This document shows, piece after piece, positions 49,418 through 58,295 of a stretch of DNA of 64,000 nt. The notes below the pieces were generated by a model. The model saw only the letters and a list, made by a program, of their open reading frames with translations, searched no databases and was not told the DNA's origin. The stretch is from Bacillota bacterium (GTDB lineage Bacteria; Bacillota; Bacilli; Paenibacillales; Paenibacillaceae), in contig JAEZCJ010000187.1 of assembly GCA_023433615.1 (NCBI GenBank), positions 1 to 64,000 of the forward strand. The letters are read 5' to 3'. Each line of letters opens with the position of its first letter. Within the stretch, counting starts at the first letter, position 1. Both the position numbers and the translations under genes were made by a program.

Positions 49418-50050
49418 ATGCCTGTTATCGGCAAGAATGGAACGATGCCGCAGTGGTGCGAGCTGAAGCGTTATGAAGTGATGCGTCCCAGCATCGGCAA
49501 GCCGATTATGCTGCCTTATGTCGCGGGCAGGATGAAGCTGATGATTGCGGAGGGAAGCTGTACGATAAGGTTCGCGGGACAAGCGGTATCCGCGGAGCAA
49601 GGCGACCAGTTGGACGTGGCTGCGGACGGCGTGAACCTGGAAGTAGAGGCGACTGAGCCGAATACCGTGCTGATCTGGCTGGCAGGCTCATGGGGCGAGG
49701 AGATCGGCAATGCGGGATTCTTCGCGTTGGAAGCGGCTGACGATCCCGGCAACGACGGCGATCCCGCCGATTATCCGCGGAACACGAAGTTCGATCGGCA
49801 CTACCACGACTGCGACGAATATTACGTGATCTATGAGGGAAGCGGCACGGTTTCGATCGGCGATCGTCTGCTGCCGGTCAAGGCAGGCGATTGCGTCGCG
49901 ATCGGAATGGGCTGGCATCACGATATCCCGCAGGTGAAGCAGACGATCAAGGCGATTTACATGGAGACGACGCTCCAGGGTCAGAAGCGCACGGGGCATC
50001 TGTGGAATCATACGCATGGTCCGGCCGTTCCGGCATCGGACCGCAAGTAA
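49418..50050 (+). CDS. Two-domain cupin protein
   Basis: A 210-residue bicupin. The N-terminal domain (about residues 15-90) has a degenerate cupin core. The C-terminal domain has motif 1 RHYHDCDEYYVIYEGSG and motif 2 LPVKAGDCVAIGMGWHHDIPQ, with three His and one Glu as metal ligands. It may be an isomerase, dioxygenase or a sugar-binding protein. GGAGGG stands 6 bp before the ATG. A hairpin terminator follows the stop. It is monocistronic as far as can be seen. Confidence 0.75.
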   Translation: MPVIGKNGTMPQWCELKRYEVMRPSIGKPIMLPYVAGRMKLMIAEGSCTIRFAGQAVSAEQGDQLDVAADGVNLEVEATEPNTVLIWLAGSWGEEIGNAGFFALEAADDPGNDGDPADYPRNTKFDRHYHDCDEYYVIYEGSGTVSIGDRLLPVKAGDCVAIGMGWHHDIPQVKQTIKAIYMETTLQGQKRTGHLWNHTHGPAVPASDRK

Positions 50051-50064
50051 CGATTGTGCGTCAC

Positions 50065-50109
50065 GCAAACAACCTCCTGTGCCTAGGAATAGGCCGGGAG
50101 GTTGTTTGC
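50065..50109 (+). terminator. Terminator after the bicupin gene
   Basis: Perfect 13-bp stem GCAAACAACCTCC/GGAGGTTGTTTGC with a 19-nt loop. Confidence 0.75.
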
Positions 50110-50400
50110 GATTCGCCGAGGGCGAGGGAGGGGCAGCGGAACGTACGGACGCTAATTCGAGTATATTGACCATTCTGGCCGGCTAACGGAACGCGATGAC
50201 CTTATTGGAGCGGGTCTTGACGATTACCGGTCCGACTCGTGCCGATAACGTCTCTTAGGTCCGTTACAAGCTGCCGCACCCGAGAATCAGCCGAATAGCG
50301 TCGCGGTGTTCCGATAGGTCGGAAGAAATCGCCATGCAGCTCGAGCCGACGTTGGCCATCCGTACGGCAAGATTGCCGCTTCAACCCGCAGCGCAGACAG

Positions 50401-50436
50401 AAGACCGTCAGGGCATGACGCGAATTCCTGACGGTC
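50401..50436 (-). terminator. Terminator after the SNF2 gene
   Basis: 11-bp stem AGACCGTCAGG/CCTGACGGTCT just after the stop codon on the minus strand, followed by TCTGTCTG. Confidence 0.7.
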
Positions 50437-50440
50437 TTGG

Positions 50441-53400
50441 TTAGTTGACCCAATCGCGGCGGAGCGTGAACAGGTCCTTCAGTTCTTCCGTCGACAGCTC
50501 GGTAATCCATCCTTCGGAGCTGGCAATGACGTTGTCGCTCAACTGCTGCTTGTTCTCGAGCATCTCGTCGATCCGCTCCTCCAGCGTGCCGAGCGAGATG
50601 AACTTGTGAACCTGCACGTCGCGCGTCTGTCCCATCCGATAAGCGCGGTCCGTTGCTTGGTTCTCGACAGCCGGATTCCACCAGCGGTCATAGTGGAAGA
50701 CATGGTTCGCGGCCGTAAGATTGAGACCGACGCCGCCTGCCTTCAGCGAGAGAATGAATACGCCGGTCTCGGCCATGCCTGCCTCCCGAGGGGCTTGGAA
50801 TTGCTCGATCATGCGATCGCGGGCCGTCTTCGAGGTGCTCCCGTTCAGGTACAGCACAGGCTCTTGCAGCTCTTGGCTCAATACGGCCTGCAGCATCTGC
50901 CCCATTCCCACATACTGCGTAAAAATCAAGCAGCGCTCCCCTTCGTCCCGCACTTCCTTCACCATGGCGACGAGCCGCTCCAGCTTGGCGGAACGGCTGG
51001 CCAGCAGCTCCGTATCGAGCGGCATAGCGGCAGCGTTGGCGGTAGCGTTGGCACCAGCGCCGACGGGGGCAGCAGCCCGAGCACCGGCAGCAGTCCTAAC
51101 ATCAGCATCAGCATCGGCATCAGCGCCCGTCCCTGCGCCAACGGCAGCGCCGGTCCCAGCAGTTGTACCAGCCCCGGCCCCAGTCCCTGTCCCAGAATCG
51201 CCGCCAGCCTTAGCGCCGGCACCTGTACCTGCGGCCAATCCAGGCACCGCTTCCTTCGTCAGCAGCACCGGATGGTCGCAGAGCTGTTTCAGCTGCGTCA
51301 ACGCGGCCAGAATCGCGCCCTTGCGCTCGATCCCTTCGAGCTTCTGCATCTTCTCGAGCAGTTGATTCACGGTCTGCTCATATAGCGCGCCCTGCTCGGC
51401 GGTCAGCGGCACGTAGCTCTTCATCTCGTTCTTCTCCGGAAGGTCGAGCTGAATGGCCGGATCCTTCTTCTTGCGCCGCAGCATGAACGGCTTCACGAGC
51501 CGCTGCAGGTCGGCCGTGCGCTGCTCGTCGCGATCCCGCTCGATCGCGTTGGCGAACCGGGCCTGGAACCCCGCGGCGCTGCCGAGATAGCCCGGCGAGA
51601 TGAAGTCGTAGATCGACCATAGCTCGGACAAGCGGTTCTCGATCGGCGTGCCGGTGAGCGCGACGCGATGCCGCGCCTTGAGGCTGCGTACGGCAATCGA
51701 CTGCTTGGTCTGCGCGTTCTTGATGTTCTGTGCCTCGTCCAGGCAGACGGACGACCACGTTAGGCCCTGCAGCGTCTCTTGATCGAGAGCGGCAGTCGCG
51801 TACGAGGTCAGTACGATGTCGGACGCCATCGCCTCCGCGAGAAACCGCTCGCCGGCCTGCCGCCTGCTGCTGTAATGCAGCATGACGGACAGCGAAGGGG
51901 CGAAGCGGGCAAGCTCCTTCTGCCAGTTGCCCAGCACGGAGGTCGGGCAGATGATCAGCGCGGGCGAGGCTGCGCCGGCTTCGGCCATCGCCTCCTTGCG
52001 GCGGAGCAGGTAGGCAATGAGCTGCACCGTCTTCCCGAGGCCCATATCGTCGGCGAGGCAGGCGCCGAGGCCGTACTGGCCGAGGAAGGTCAGCCAAGCA
52101 TAACCGTCCTCTTGATAACTGCGCAGCTCGGCACGCAGGCCGCCGGGTATCGGCAGCCTCGGCCATTCCGTCTGCTGGCCGAGCTGCGCGATCAGCTTCG
52201 CGAGATGCGCATTCAGCTCGACCTCGAGACGGACGCGCGCCTCATCTTCCTGCCGGGCTTGCCCCTCTTCCGGCGCATCGCCGCTGCCGAGCAGATGGAG
52301 CTGGAGCACGTCCTGGAACGATAGACCCTGCTCGCGGCTCATGCCGGCCATCGCCCGGCGAATCTGCTCGAGCAGCGCCGGGTCCAGCGAGATCCATTGG
52401 CCTCGGAAATTCACGAGCCGCTGTCCGCGCGCGACGAGCTCGGCGAACTCGGCCTCGGTGAGGTCGGCGTCGCCGATCGCGATGCGCCAGTCGAAGTCGA
52501 TGATGGCGTCCAGCCCGAATAGCGACTGCCCGCGTCCGCCGGCCTGCGAAGACACCTTCGCGCGCAGCCGCGGCTTCTTCTTGCGCGCCGCTTCCCACCA
52601 GGCCGGCAGCAGTACCTGCCAGCCGGAGTCGAGCAGGCGTCGGCTGTCCTCCGCCAAGAACCGCCAGGCCGCTTCGTCGTTCAGCGGCTCGCCGAGCACG
52701 TCGGCGCTGCCGGCGTAATCGGCCTGCATGCCTGCGGCGGCGGGCAGTACCGCGCGCAGCCGGTCCAGCCAGCCCGCGGCGCGCTCCTCCACGTGAGCCG
52801 ACCATGCGCTCGGCCATGATCCGGCCGCGGTGCCGTCCGCGGCCAGCCGCACCGGGACAAGCACGGACTCGTCGCGCTTGTCCTGGAGCGTCAGCCGGAG
52901 CCGCCACTCCGGCAGCTCCTCATCCGGCTCCAGCAGCTGCAGCGCCGGACGGAAGGGCGCCGTATCGGCACGCCAGCCGACGGCGACGAGCCAGCTGCGG
53001 GCGTCCAACCCAGCCGTCATGGCGCTGTCCACGCGCCATAGCAGAGGGAATTCGCGGCGTAGATCGGCCGTATCGGCGTCCGTGCCGTAGTGCCGGGCTT
53101 CGACCGCGGCAGAATAAGCGGCCTGCAGCGCTGCGGCGAACCCGGCGCCTGCCTCGTCCTCGTTCTCGTCCGCGGCATCGGCCTGCGCCGCAGCCTCGCG
53201 CACGCGTTCTTCCAGCGCTTCATCCTCCCAGCGCCATTCCAGCGCGCCTCTCCGATAAGCCTCGAAGCTCGGCACGTATCGCTTCTCCTCGATCGTGGCG
53301 CCTAGGAGCGGCGCGAGCCTTAGGAGCAGCTCGCCGTCGCCGCCCCAGGCCCAGCTCAGGTGCCGCGGCAGCTTGCCCTCGGCGAAGAACGGAATGACTT

Positions 53401-53620
53401 GCTCGGCCGGCAGAATGACGATATCGACGCCTTGCACCGGATGAACGACCAATTCCGTCCCGTAGAAGGAAGCTTCATGCCAGGCGAACAAGCGCTGCTT
53501 CAGATAGAGGCCGGACAATTCGTAGTGGTTGGCAGTCGAGCCGTAGATCAGCGCGTCGCCGCGATCGCTTAACGCGACGTGCACGGCGATCGTATCGATG
53601 GTTGCAGGATGCATGCTCAT
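50441..53620 (-). CDS. SNF2-family DNA-dependent ATPase (RapA/HepA-like) with low-complexity insert
   Basis: A 1059-residue protein. The N-terminal 450 residues are the SNF2-associated bacterial domain. The ATPase part has Walker A DDMGLGKTVQ, Walker B CLDEAQNIKN, TGTPIENRLSELWSIYDF, and in the second lobe LIFTQYVGMGQ, LNGSTSKTARDRMI, FILSLKAGGVGLNLTAA and DRAYRMGQTRDVQVHKF. It would move along DNA or remodel protein-DNA complexes. Between the two lobes lies a 72-residue run made almost only of Gly, Ala, Thr and Asp (about 51026-51243), which is not a family feature. The start overlaps the SWIM gene by 4 bp, so the pair is coupled. Confidence 0.9.
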   Translation of the reverse strand: MSMHPATIDTIAVHVALSDRGDALIYGSTANHYELSGLYLKQRLFAWHEASFYGTELVVHPVQGVDIVILPAEQVIPFFAEGKLPRHLSWAWGGDGELLLRLAPLLGATIEEKRYVPSFEAYRRGALEWRWEDEALEERVREAAAQADAADENEDEAGAGFAAALQAAYSAAVEARHYGTDADTADLRREFPLLWRVDSAMTAGLDARSWLVAVGWRADTAPFRPALQLLEPDEELPEWRLRLTLQDKRDESVLVPVRLAADGTAAGSWPSAWSAHVEERAAGWLDRLRAVLPAAAGMQADYAGSADVLGEPLNDEAAWRFLAEDSRRLLDSGWQVLLPAWWEAARKKKPRLRAKVSSQAGGRGQSLFGLDAIIDFDWRIAIGDADLTEAEFAELVARGQRLVNFRGQWISLDPALLEQIRRAMAGMSREQGLSFQDVLQLHLLGSGDAPEEGQARQEDEARVRLEVELNAHLAKLIAQLGQQTEWPRLPIPGGLRAELRSYQEDGYAWLTFLGQYGLGACLADDMGLGKTVQLIAYLLRRKEAMAEAGAASPALIICPTSVLGNWQKELARFAPSLSVMLHYSSRRQAGERFLAEAMASDIVLTSYATAALDQETLQGLTWSSVCLDEAQNIKNAQTKQSIAVRSLKARHRVALTGTPIENRLSELWSIYDFISPGYLGSAAGFQARFANAIERDRDEQRTADLQRLVKPFMLRRKKKDPAIQLDLPEKNEMKSYVPLTAEQGALYEQTVNQLLEKMQKLEGIERKGAILAALTQLKQLCDHPVLLTKEAVPGLAAGTGAGAKAGGDSGTGTGAGAGTTAGTGAAVGAGTGADADADADVRTAAGARAAAPVGAGANATANAAAMPLDTELLASRSAKLERLVAMVKEVRDEGERCLIFTQYVGMGQMLQAVLSQELQEPVLYLNGSTSKTARDRMIEQFQAPREAGMAETGVFILSLKAGGVGLNLTAANHVFHYDRWWNPAVENQATDRAYRMGQTRDVQVHKFISLGTLEERIDEMLENKQQLSDNVIASSEGWITELSTEELKDLFTLRRDWVN

Positions 53621-55254
53621 GGGATCAGCTTTCCTTTCCGCAGCTCTTCGTTCAGGGCGCGCAGCCGGCTGTGCCGGTCCGTGAATTCATACAAGAACGC
53701 CTCCCAGCGTTCGCTCTGCTTCAGCTTGGCATATAGCTTGGCCAGCCGCTTCAGCAGCTTGACCGCCGCCTTGTAGCTGCTGCGGTTCTTCTGCAGGACG
53801 TAGCGCTCGACGGCCTGGTGATAGAAGGGCAGCAGCAGCGCCGGCGCTTCCTTCTCGATCGGCTGCAGTACGGACACGCGATAATCCAGCGGCTCGCTGC
53901 CGCGGCTGAGCTGATAGTCGATCCAATCCTGCCAGTGCCCGCGCGACAGCAGCAGCTCCTCGTAAATGCCGGCTGAGTAGGGCAGCATGCGGAGGCAGGC
54001 ATCCAGCATGCGCGGCTCGGCCTCGGGAATCTCGTCCAATAGCCTCTCCCAGTATTGATAATAGGCCTGCAGCGTGTTCCTTCTATGCGTATGCAGCATC
54101 GGCCCGATCTCGGCCAGCCAAGCAGCCAGCCGCGGCCAGTCTTCCTTCCGGAGGAGCTCGCTTAAGTAACCGAGCAGATGCTCCGCGCCGGATGCTTCGC
54201 GCAGCAGGGCCCATGCCTCCTGATCTTGCCCGATGTAGAAGTGCATCCAGCCTTGCGCGAGCAGCCAATTATCGCGTGCCGGTTGTTTGCCCAGCTCCTC
54301 ATCGGCCTGTGCCAGCTTCCGCAGCTCTTCGAGATAGAGCCCGGCACCGTCCGCGTGCGGACCGATCCATAGCTCCCACAGCTGATAATAGACGGGCGCC
54401 AGATAGGCCTGAATGGAAGATCTGGCGAGCATGCGGCGACGCAGCCAATCGATCGTCTCCTCCATGCTGGGCCAATGCTTTGAGCCGACGTATATCGCGA
54501 TCTCTTGGTCGAACAACGATGCGATCTCTTCCTGCAGTCCTTCGATCGCCACTTGCGTCTGGTAGCCGATGAATGAATCCTGCGCATACCCGAGGGGGGG
54601 AGCCGGCGTCGGTCGTACAAGCTTGTCGATTAGGAAGAGGCGGACATGCAGCTCGAACAGCGGCTCCAGCTCGCCGGGAAGCTGACGGGCAAACGCCCGA
54701 ATCGCGGACTTGGCCTCGGTTGCGTAGCCCGTGTTCCGAACCATTCGCTCGAGCGGCGCTGCGCAGAGATTCATGCAAGCATGCCATTCCGACACGGGCA
54801 GCTCTGCGATTCGTCCAGCCGCGGCCTCCAGCTTGGCCTGGTTCTCCTTCATGGTGCGGTCTTCCTGAGCCTGCTGGCGGCTCGCGTTCGCGGCTGCATT
54901 TGCATACGCGTTCACGATCGGACTGGATTTCGCATTTACGAGCGCATGGATCGATCGCCCCTGTTGATCGGCATACGCCAGCAGAACTGCAACCATATGC
55001 TTGCAGTTTCCGTTAACTGGACAAGTGCAGGCGCTGAGCGTGAAGAAGTCGAGATTGAGCTCGACGCGATAGCTGTCCGTCCCTTCCACGACCGCCAGAA
55101 TTTCCCGAGGCGCAGGAAGCGTCAACGTCCCTACACGCCCTTGCTTGTAGTATTGATAGCCCCGTTTAATCGTCACGTCATCGTAAAATTCCGCCACATC
55201 CTGCACGAGCATGCGCCATTGATCATCGTTCATTGCGTAAGCAAGCTTCGACAT
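53617..55254 (-). CDS. SWIM zinc-finger protein
   Basis: A 545-residue protein. The SWIM motif CxCx5CxH lies at residues 76-86 (CTCPVNGNCKH), inside a beta-rich N-terminal domain starting KRGYQYYKQGRV. The rest is helical repeats, resembling TPR-like adapter domains. In Bacillales such genes regularly precede an SNF2 helicase gene, as here (ATGA overlap), and the two products probably act together on DNA. No catalytic site is visible in this protein. A good ATG with purine-rich upstream sequence is at 55254. Confidence 0.88.
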   Translation of the reverse strand: MSKLAYAMNDDQWRMLVQDVAEFYDDVTIKRGYQYYKQGRVGTLTLPAPREILAVVEGTDSYRVELNLDFFTLSACTCPVNGNCKHMVAVLLAYADQQGRSIHALVNAKSSPIVNAYANAAANASRQQAQEDRTMKENQAKLEAAAGRIAELPVSEWHACMNLCAAPLERMVRNTGYATEAKSAIRAFARQLPGELEPLFELHVRLFLIDKLVRPTPAPPLGYAQDSFIGYQTQVAIEGLQEEIASLFDQEIAIYVGSKHWPSMEETIDWLRRRMLARSSIQAYLAPVYYQLWELWIGPHADGAGLYLEELRKLAQADEELGKQPARDNWLLAQGWMHFYIGQDQEAWALLREASGAEHLLGYLSELLRKEDWPRLAAWLAEIGPMLHTHRRNTLQAYYQYWERLLDEIPEAEPRMLDACLRMLPYSAGIYEELLLSRGHWQDWIDYQLSRGSEPLDYRVSVLQPIEKEAPALLLPFYHQAVERYVLQKNRSSYKAAVKLLKRLAKLYAKLKQSERWEAFLYEFTDRHSRLRALNEELRKGKLIP

Positions 55255-55415
55255 CGTTTCATTCTCCCGGTCCTGTAATTCCTCATATGGAGTTATTATA
55301 GCACATGTGTTCGTCTAAGAGTGGAGGCTGCTGCTCGGCGCGGCAGGAATATTCCGGCGGCAGGGCGAATGAACTAGGATAGATCCAATTCTTTCATCGT
55401 GAGGAAGTGCTGCCC

Positions 55416-56513
55416 GTGGAGATACCTGTCAGCAGCATGGTTAGGCAAGGAAGATCCGCGCCGTCGACGCAAGCGCCTGTCGGGCAAGCGATCGATTTCG
55501 TGACGATACTGTTCGCGCTATGGCTCTTATCCGGGGTCTTCATCGACGGGTATGCCCATAGCCATATCGACGAGACGCTCGAAACCTTCTTCACTCCTTG
55601 GCATGCCGTGCTGTATTCGGGCTATCTGGCTAGTAGCGGGTGGCTCGCGTGGCTGCTCATCCGCAACTACCGGCTCGGCTTGAGGGGCATGCGCACGATT
55701 CCGATCGGATACGGAACCGGCGTCGTCGGCGCGATTCTTTTTGCCTTGGGCGGCATGGGCGACATGATCTGGCATATCATCTTCGGCATCGAGGTCGGCA
55801 TCGAAGCGTTGTACAGCCCGTCGCATCTGTTCTTGTTCGCGGGAGGCACGTTAATCGTGCTCAGCCCGTTCAAGCGGGCTTGGCATGAACGCGGGAGCGA
55901 GCCTGATGAGAAGAACGGCGGCGAGCCCGGCTTCCGCCGGATGCTGCCCGCACTGCTCTCTCTTGCATTCGCCGCCAGCTTCACCGCGTTCTTCGCGATG
56001 AATTTCTGGGCGTTCGGCCATGATTATGCGTCGCAGCATTACAATGCTTGGCGTCTGACGGCGACCTTCGATCGATCGATGCAGAATTATCTCTATGAGA
56101 CGAGCCGGGTGATGGGCATCCTGAACATTCTCGTGACGAATGCGATCCTGTTCCTGCCGGTCTTATGGCTGCTCAAGCGCTGGCAGCCGCCGCTGGGCAG
56201 CTTCACGCTGCTGTGGACGGTTCCGCTGATCTTCATGACGATCCTGTCCGGCGGGAGCGATGCTTTCATGATCGTCGTCGGAGCGGGGACGGGGATCGCG
56301 GCGGATCTCCTATGGCGGTTCCTGCCTGCTCGACTGGCATATGCGAAGCCTTACGGGCTATTGGCCGTACTGTCCGCCATGATGTGGAGCGGATATTTCT
56401 GGGCTATCGATCAGAACGGTTACCTGGCGTGGGAGCCGGAATTCTGGGGCGGCGCGATCGTGCTGGCAGCTTTGAGCAGCGTGGCGCTTGCCAAGCTGAG
56501 CGAAGCCCGCTAA
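55416..56513 (+). CDS. Polytopic membrane protein with conserved histidines
   Basis: About 365 residues with around eight membrane helices. Histidines and acidic residues sit in loops and helix ends: FIDGYAHSHIDETLETFFTPWHAVLYSG, GDMIWHIIFGIEVGIEALYSPSHLFLF and FGHDYASQHYNAWR. They could form a metal or heme-like site. No family is recognised. The GTG at 55416 is preferred (GAGGAAG 8 bp upstream) to a GTG at 55407 that would overlap that site. The gene ends before a strong hairpin and the cold-shock gene leader. Confidence 0.6.
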   Translation: MEIPVSSMVRQGRSAPSTQAPVGQAIDFVTILFALWLLSGVFIDGYAHSHIDETLETFFTPWHAVLYSGYLASSGWLAWLLIRNYRLGLRGMRTIPIGYGTGVVGAILFALGGMGDMIWHIIFGIEVGIEALYSPSHLFLFAGGTLIVLSPFKRAWHERGSEPDEKNGGEPGFRRMLPALLSLAFAASFTAFFAMNFWAFGHDYASQHYNAWRLTATFDRSMQNYLYETSRVMGILNILVTNAILFLPVLWLLKRWQPPLGSFTLLWTVPLIFMTILSGGSDAFMIVVGAGTGIAADLLWRFLPARLAYAKPYGLLAVLSAMMWSGYFWAIDQNGYLAWEPEFWGGAIVLAALSSVALAKLSEAR

Positions 56514-56521
56514 TGCGCGGA

Positions 56522-56563
56522 AGCCGGAGCGGGATTGATTACATTTGCTATTCCGCTCCGGCT
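56522..56563 (+). terminator. Hairpin after the membrane-protein gene
   Basis: 11-bp stem AGCCGGAGCGG/CCGCTCCGGCT, directly after the stop. No T-tract follows. Confidence 0.6.
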
Positions 56564-56573
56564 GTGGTAGGAT
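56545..56573 (+). promoter_or_regulatory. Possible promoter for the cold-shock gene
   Basis: TTGCTA-N17-TAGGAT with TGG just before the -10 (extended -10-like). It would start transcription near 56580 and leave a leader of about 130 nt. Confidence 0.4.
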
Positions 56574-56598
56574 AGAATTATTGAAATTATGACCTGTG

Positions 56599-56668
56599 AA
56601 TTCACATATTGCAGAGGGTTATTATTTTGGTAATTGCCCTGTCCAATATGTGAATTTTTTATTTTTCG
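56599..56668 (+). promoter_or_regulatory. Terminator-like leader hairpin upstream of the cold-shock gene
   Basis: A perfect 13-bp stem AATTCACATATTG/CAATATGTGAATT with a 32-nt loop, followed by TTTTATTTTT. It lies 45-110 bp before the ATG, within the predicted leader. It may be the terminator of the gene upstream or, more interestingly, an attenuator that is disrupted at low temperature. The loop carries partial pairing (CAGAGGG with CCCTG). Confidence 0.55.
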
Positions 56669-56711
56669 AGATAAAGAAGGTCATGTAAAAGAACGGAAGG
56701 AGGAATTTCCC

Positions 56712-56912
56712 ATGGAACAAGGAACAGTAAAGTGGTTCAACGCTGAGAAAGGCTTCGGCTTTATCGAGGTTGAAGGCGGCAATGACGTATTCGTGCACTT
56801 CAGCGCGATCGTTGGCGACGGCTTCAAATCGCTGGACGAAGGCCAACGCGTTGAATTCAACGTCACGCAAGGCCAACGCGGCCCGCAAGCCGAGAACGTA
56901 GTTAAGCTGTAG
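56712..56912 (+). CDS. Cold-shock protein (CspA/CspB family)
   Basis: A 66-residue OB-fold protein. RNP1 is KGFGFIEV and RNP2 is DVFVHFSAI, with EGQRVEFNVTQGQRGPQAENV at the C-terminus. It binds single-stranded RNA or DNA and keeps mRNA unfolded at low temperature. AAGGAGG lies 6 bp before the ATG at 56712. The long leader with its terminator-like hairpin is the usual place for temperature control. A terminator follows. The YdjO-type protein lies next. Confidence 0.95.
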   Translation: MEQGTVKWFNAEKGFGFIEVEGGNDVFVHFSAIVGDGFKSLDEGQRVEFNVTQGQRGPQAENVVKL

Positions 56913-56930
56913 TCGATCGCAGCAGCCAGG

Positions 56931-56963
56931 ATGCCCCGAACATCGCGTTTGGGGCATTTTTAT
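56931..56963 (+). terminator. Rho-independent terminator after the cold-shock gene
   Basis: Stem ATGCCCC/GGGGCAT with a 13-nt loop that can pair further, followed by TTTTTATTT. Confidence 0.85.
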
Positions 56964-57090
56964 TTGCAGCCTGGCAGGCCTGTGTCGCCAATGCATGGAT
57001 GCCGGCACAGCTGCATGAGACATGAGACGCAGTCGCAGGAGGAACGAATGCTCCCTTCGACACGATATCGATTCGGAAAGAGGGTACGGA

Positions 57091-57300
57091 ATGTACAATT
57101 CACGCAGAAAACCGCTCGATGCTCCTCAGGAATTGACGACCGTATGGTCGTGCACGACCGATAACTGTAAAGGATGGATGCGGGATAACTTCGTGTTTGC
57201 CCATCTGCCCCTGTGCCCCCAGTGCCAGTCCGAAATGGTTAAGAGTGAGAGGCTGCTCTACGTTGTCGCCAATACAAGCCCGCTGCAGACCAAGCATTAA
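57091..57300 (+). CDS. YdjO-type cold-inducible zinc-ribbon protein
   Basis: A 69-residue protein. It has two cysteine pairs (WSCTTDNCKGWMRDNFVF and LCPQCQSEMV), a zinc-ribbon pattern, and an N-terminal basic stretch MYNSRRKP. The type is known from Bacillus (YdjO) and is cold-inducible, with unknown function. The ATG at 57091 with purine-rich GAGGGTACGGA before it is preferred to an upstream ATG at 57022. It lies right after the cold-shock gene, so common regulation by cold is likely. Confidence 0.82.
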   Translation: MYNSRRKPLDAPQELTTVWSCTTDNCKGWMRDNFVFAHLPLCPQCQSEMVKSERLLYVVANTSPLQTKH

Positions 57301-57325
57301 TTCAATCGCAATCTAATACCTACAT

Positions 57326-57353
57326 AGCCCCCGGCCGCCTGCGGTCGGGGGCT
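57326..57353 (+). terminator. Hairpin after the YdjO-type gene
   Basis: 13-bp stem AGCCCCCGGCCGC/GCGGTCGGGGGCT with a 2-nt loop (one G-T pair). No T-tract follows. Confidence 0.6.
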
Positions 57354-57431
57354 GTGTGGCGTCCATCCCCCGTTATCCGGTATGATAGAGCATAGACGCA
57401 GCTGCATGCGAATGGGAAAGGGGCGAGCGGC

Positions 57432-57764
57432 ATGGCCATTGCCGAGCTTAGCGAACAAGATCTTCTCCGCAAGCTTGAGGAGAAGACGCCGGCCGAGGCA
57501 GTCCTTGTCTACACGGCATTCTGCGGTACGTGCCAATTGGCGGAGCGCATGCTCTCGATCGTCCAAGAGGCAGGGACCGAGGTCCCGATCCATAAGCTGA
57601 ACATCAATTATGCACCGGTTCTGCGGGACCGCTGGGCCATCAAGAGCGTGCCCTGCCTTGTCCTGCTGCGTAACGGCGAGCTTGCAGGCTTCGAATACGC
57701 GATGAAGGCCGTCGATTATTTATACAGCCGGTTACGCGAGCTTGAACGTAACGCTCATACATAA
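57432..57764 (+). CDS. Thioredoxin-family protein with a CGTC active site
   Basis: A 110-residue thioredoxin fold. The active site FCGTCQLAERM (CxxC = CGTC) is at about residues 31-34, and the cis-proline is in SVPCLVLLRNG. The cysteine before that proline is a deviation from the usual Val/Ile-Pro-Thr. It should act in thiol exchange in the cytoplasm. It has GGGGCG upstream. The next gene begins 19 bp after its stop. Confidence 0.82.
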   Translation: MAIAELSEQDLLRKLEEKTPAEAVLVYTAFCGTCQLAERMLSIVQEAGTEVPIHKLNINYAPVLRDRWAIKSVPCLVLLRNGELAGFEYAMKAVDYLYSRLRELERNAHT

Positions 57765-57783
57765 GAAGAGAGGGGAGAATCCG

Positions 57784-58191
57784 ATGCGATTATTGCCTGA
57801 TGCGCGAAGCGGCCGCTGGTGGAAGCTCGGAGGCTTAGCATTTGTAGCGGCAACGCTGTTGTTATGGTTGACTCGATTCGTGGTCGTGGGGCAGGCCTAT
57901 ACGCACACGCACGCATTCCGCTATATGCTGTTCGCCGCGCTGCTGGTATTGTTCTCGACGCTGGCGGGCTGGCTCGGCGCGCGTTGGCTGTGGCTGGCGA
58001 CGATGGCTGGCATGCTGGTCGGTTTCGCGCTTATGGTACCTTACGCGAATGGCAGCGACGGAACAGGCTGGGAAGACCTGACGAGCCTTGCGTCATTCAT
58101 GATGGCGATCTTCTACGGCATAGCGGGAGGCATCGTGCTCGAGCTTGCGGCATGGGCGTGGCGGAGGATTGCGAATCGGTCGCGCGGATGA
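57784..58191 (+). CDS. Small membrane protein (four helices)
   Basis: About 135 residues. Membrane segments are at residues 14-32 (LGGLAFVAATLLLWLTRFVVV), 43-64, 70-90, and 106-126. The ATG at 57784 with AGAGGGGAG upstream is preferred to an ATG at 57742 that overlaps the thioredoxin gene. It is probably cotranscribed with that gene. The family is unknown to me. Confidence 0.6.
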   Translation: MRLLPDARSGRWWKLGGLAFVAATLLLWLTRFVVVGQAYTHTHAFRYMLFAALLVLFSTLAGWLGARWLWLATMAGMLVGFALMVPYANGSDGTGWEDLTSLASFMMAIFYGIAGGIVLELAAWAWRRIANRSRG

Positions 58192-58295
58192 ATGCATCGA
58201 GGCACTTTTTGTATGTTATTGGAGGAAAATGCTGGGATATGTCGAATAAATGCAGGAGGTTAGCAGTCGAATCGAGCAGATGAGGTAATCGTGCA

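Larger units (their letters stand above)
50051..50440. other. Intergenic region with two hairpins
   Basis: Besides the two terminator hairpins (50065-50109 and 50401-50436), only a minus-strand open frame running into the helicase gene is seen. It is a shadow of that gene at one end and has no recognisable content here. Confidence 0.55.

Noticed and set aside
49240..49476. 78-codon frame between the esterase and cupin genes
   Set aside because: No good ribosome site, no motif, and it overlaps the well-supported cupin start.
50202..50681. Minus-strand frame after and overlapping the SNF2 gene, with CLRCG-like cysteines
   Set aside because: Most of it is a shadow of the SNF2 gene. The rest has no recognisable motif and lies over a terminator hairpin.
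51378..52907. Further long frames within the SNF2 gene on the minus strand
   Set aside because: They are alternative frames of a high-GC gene, with Arg/Ala-rich composition and no motifs.
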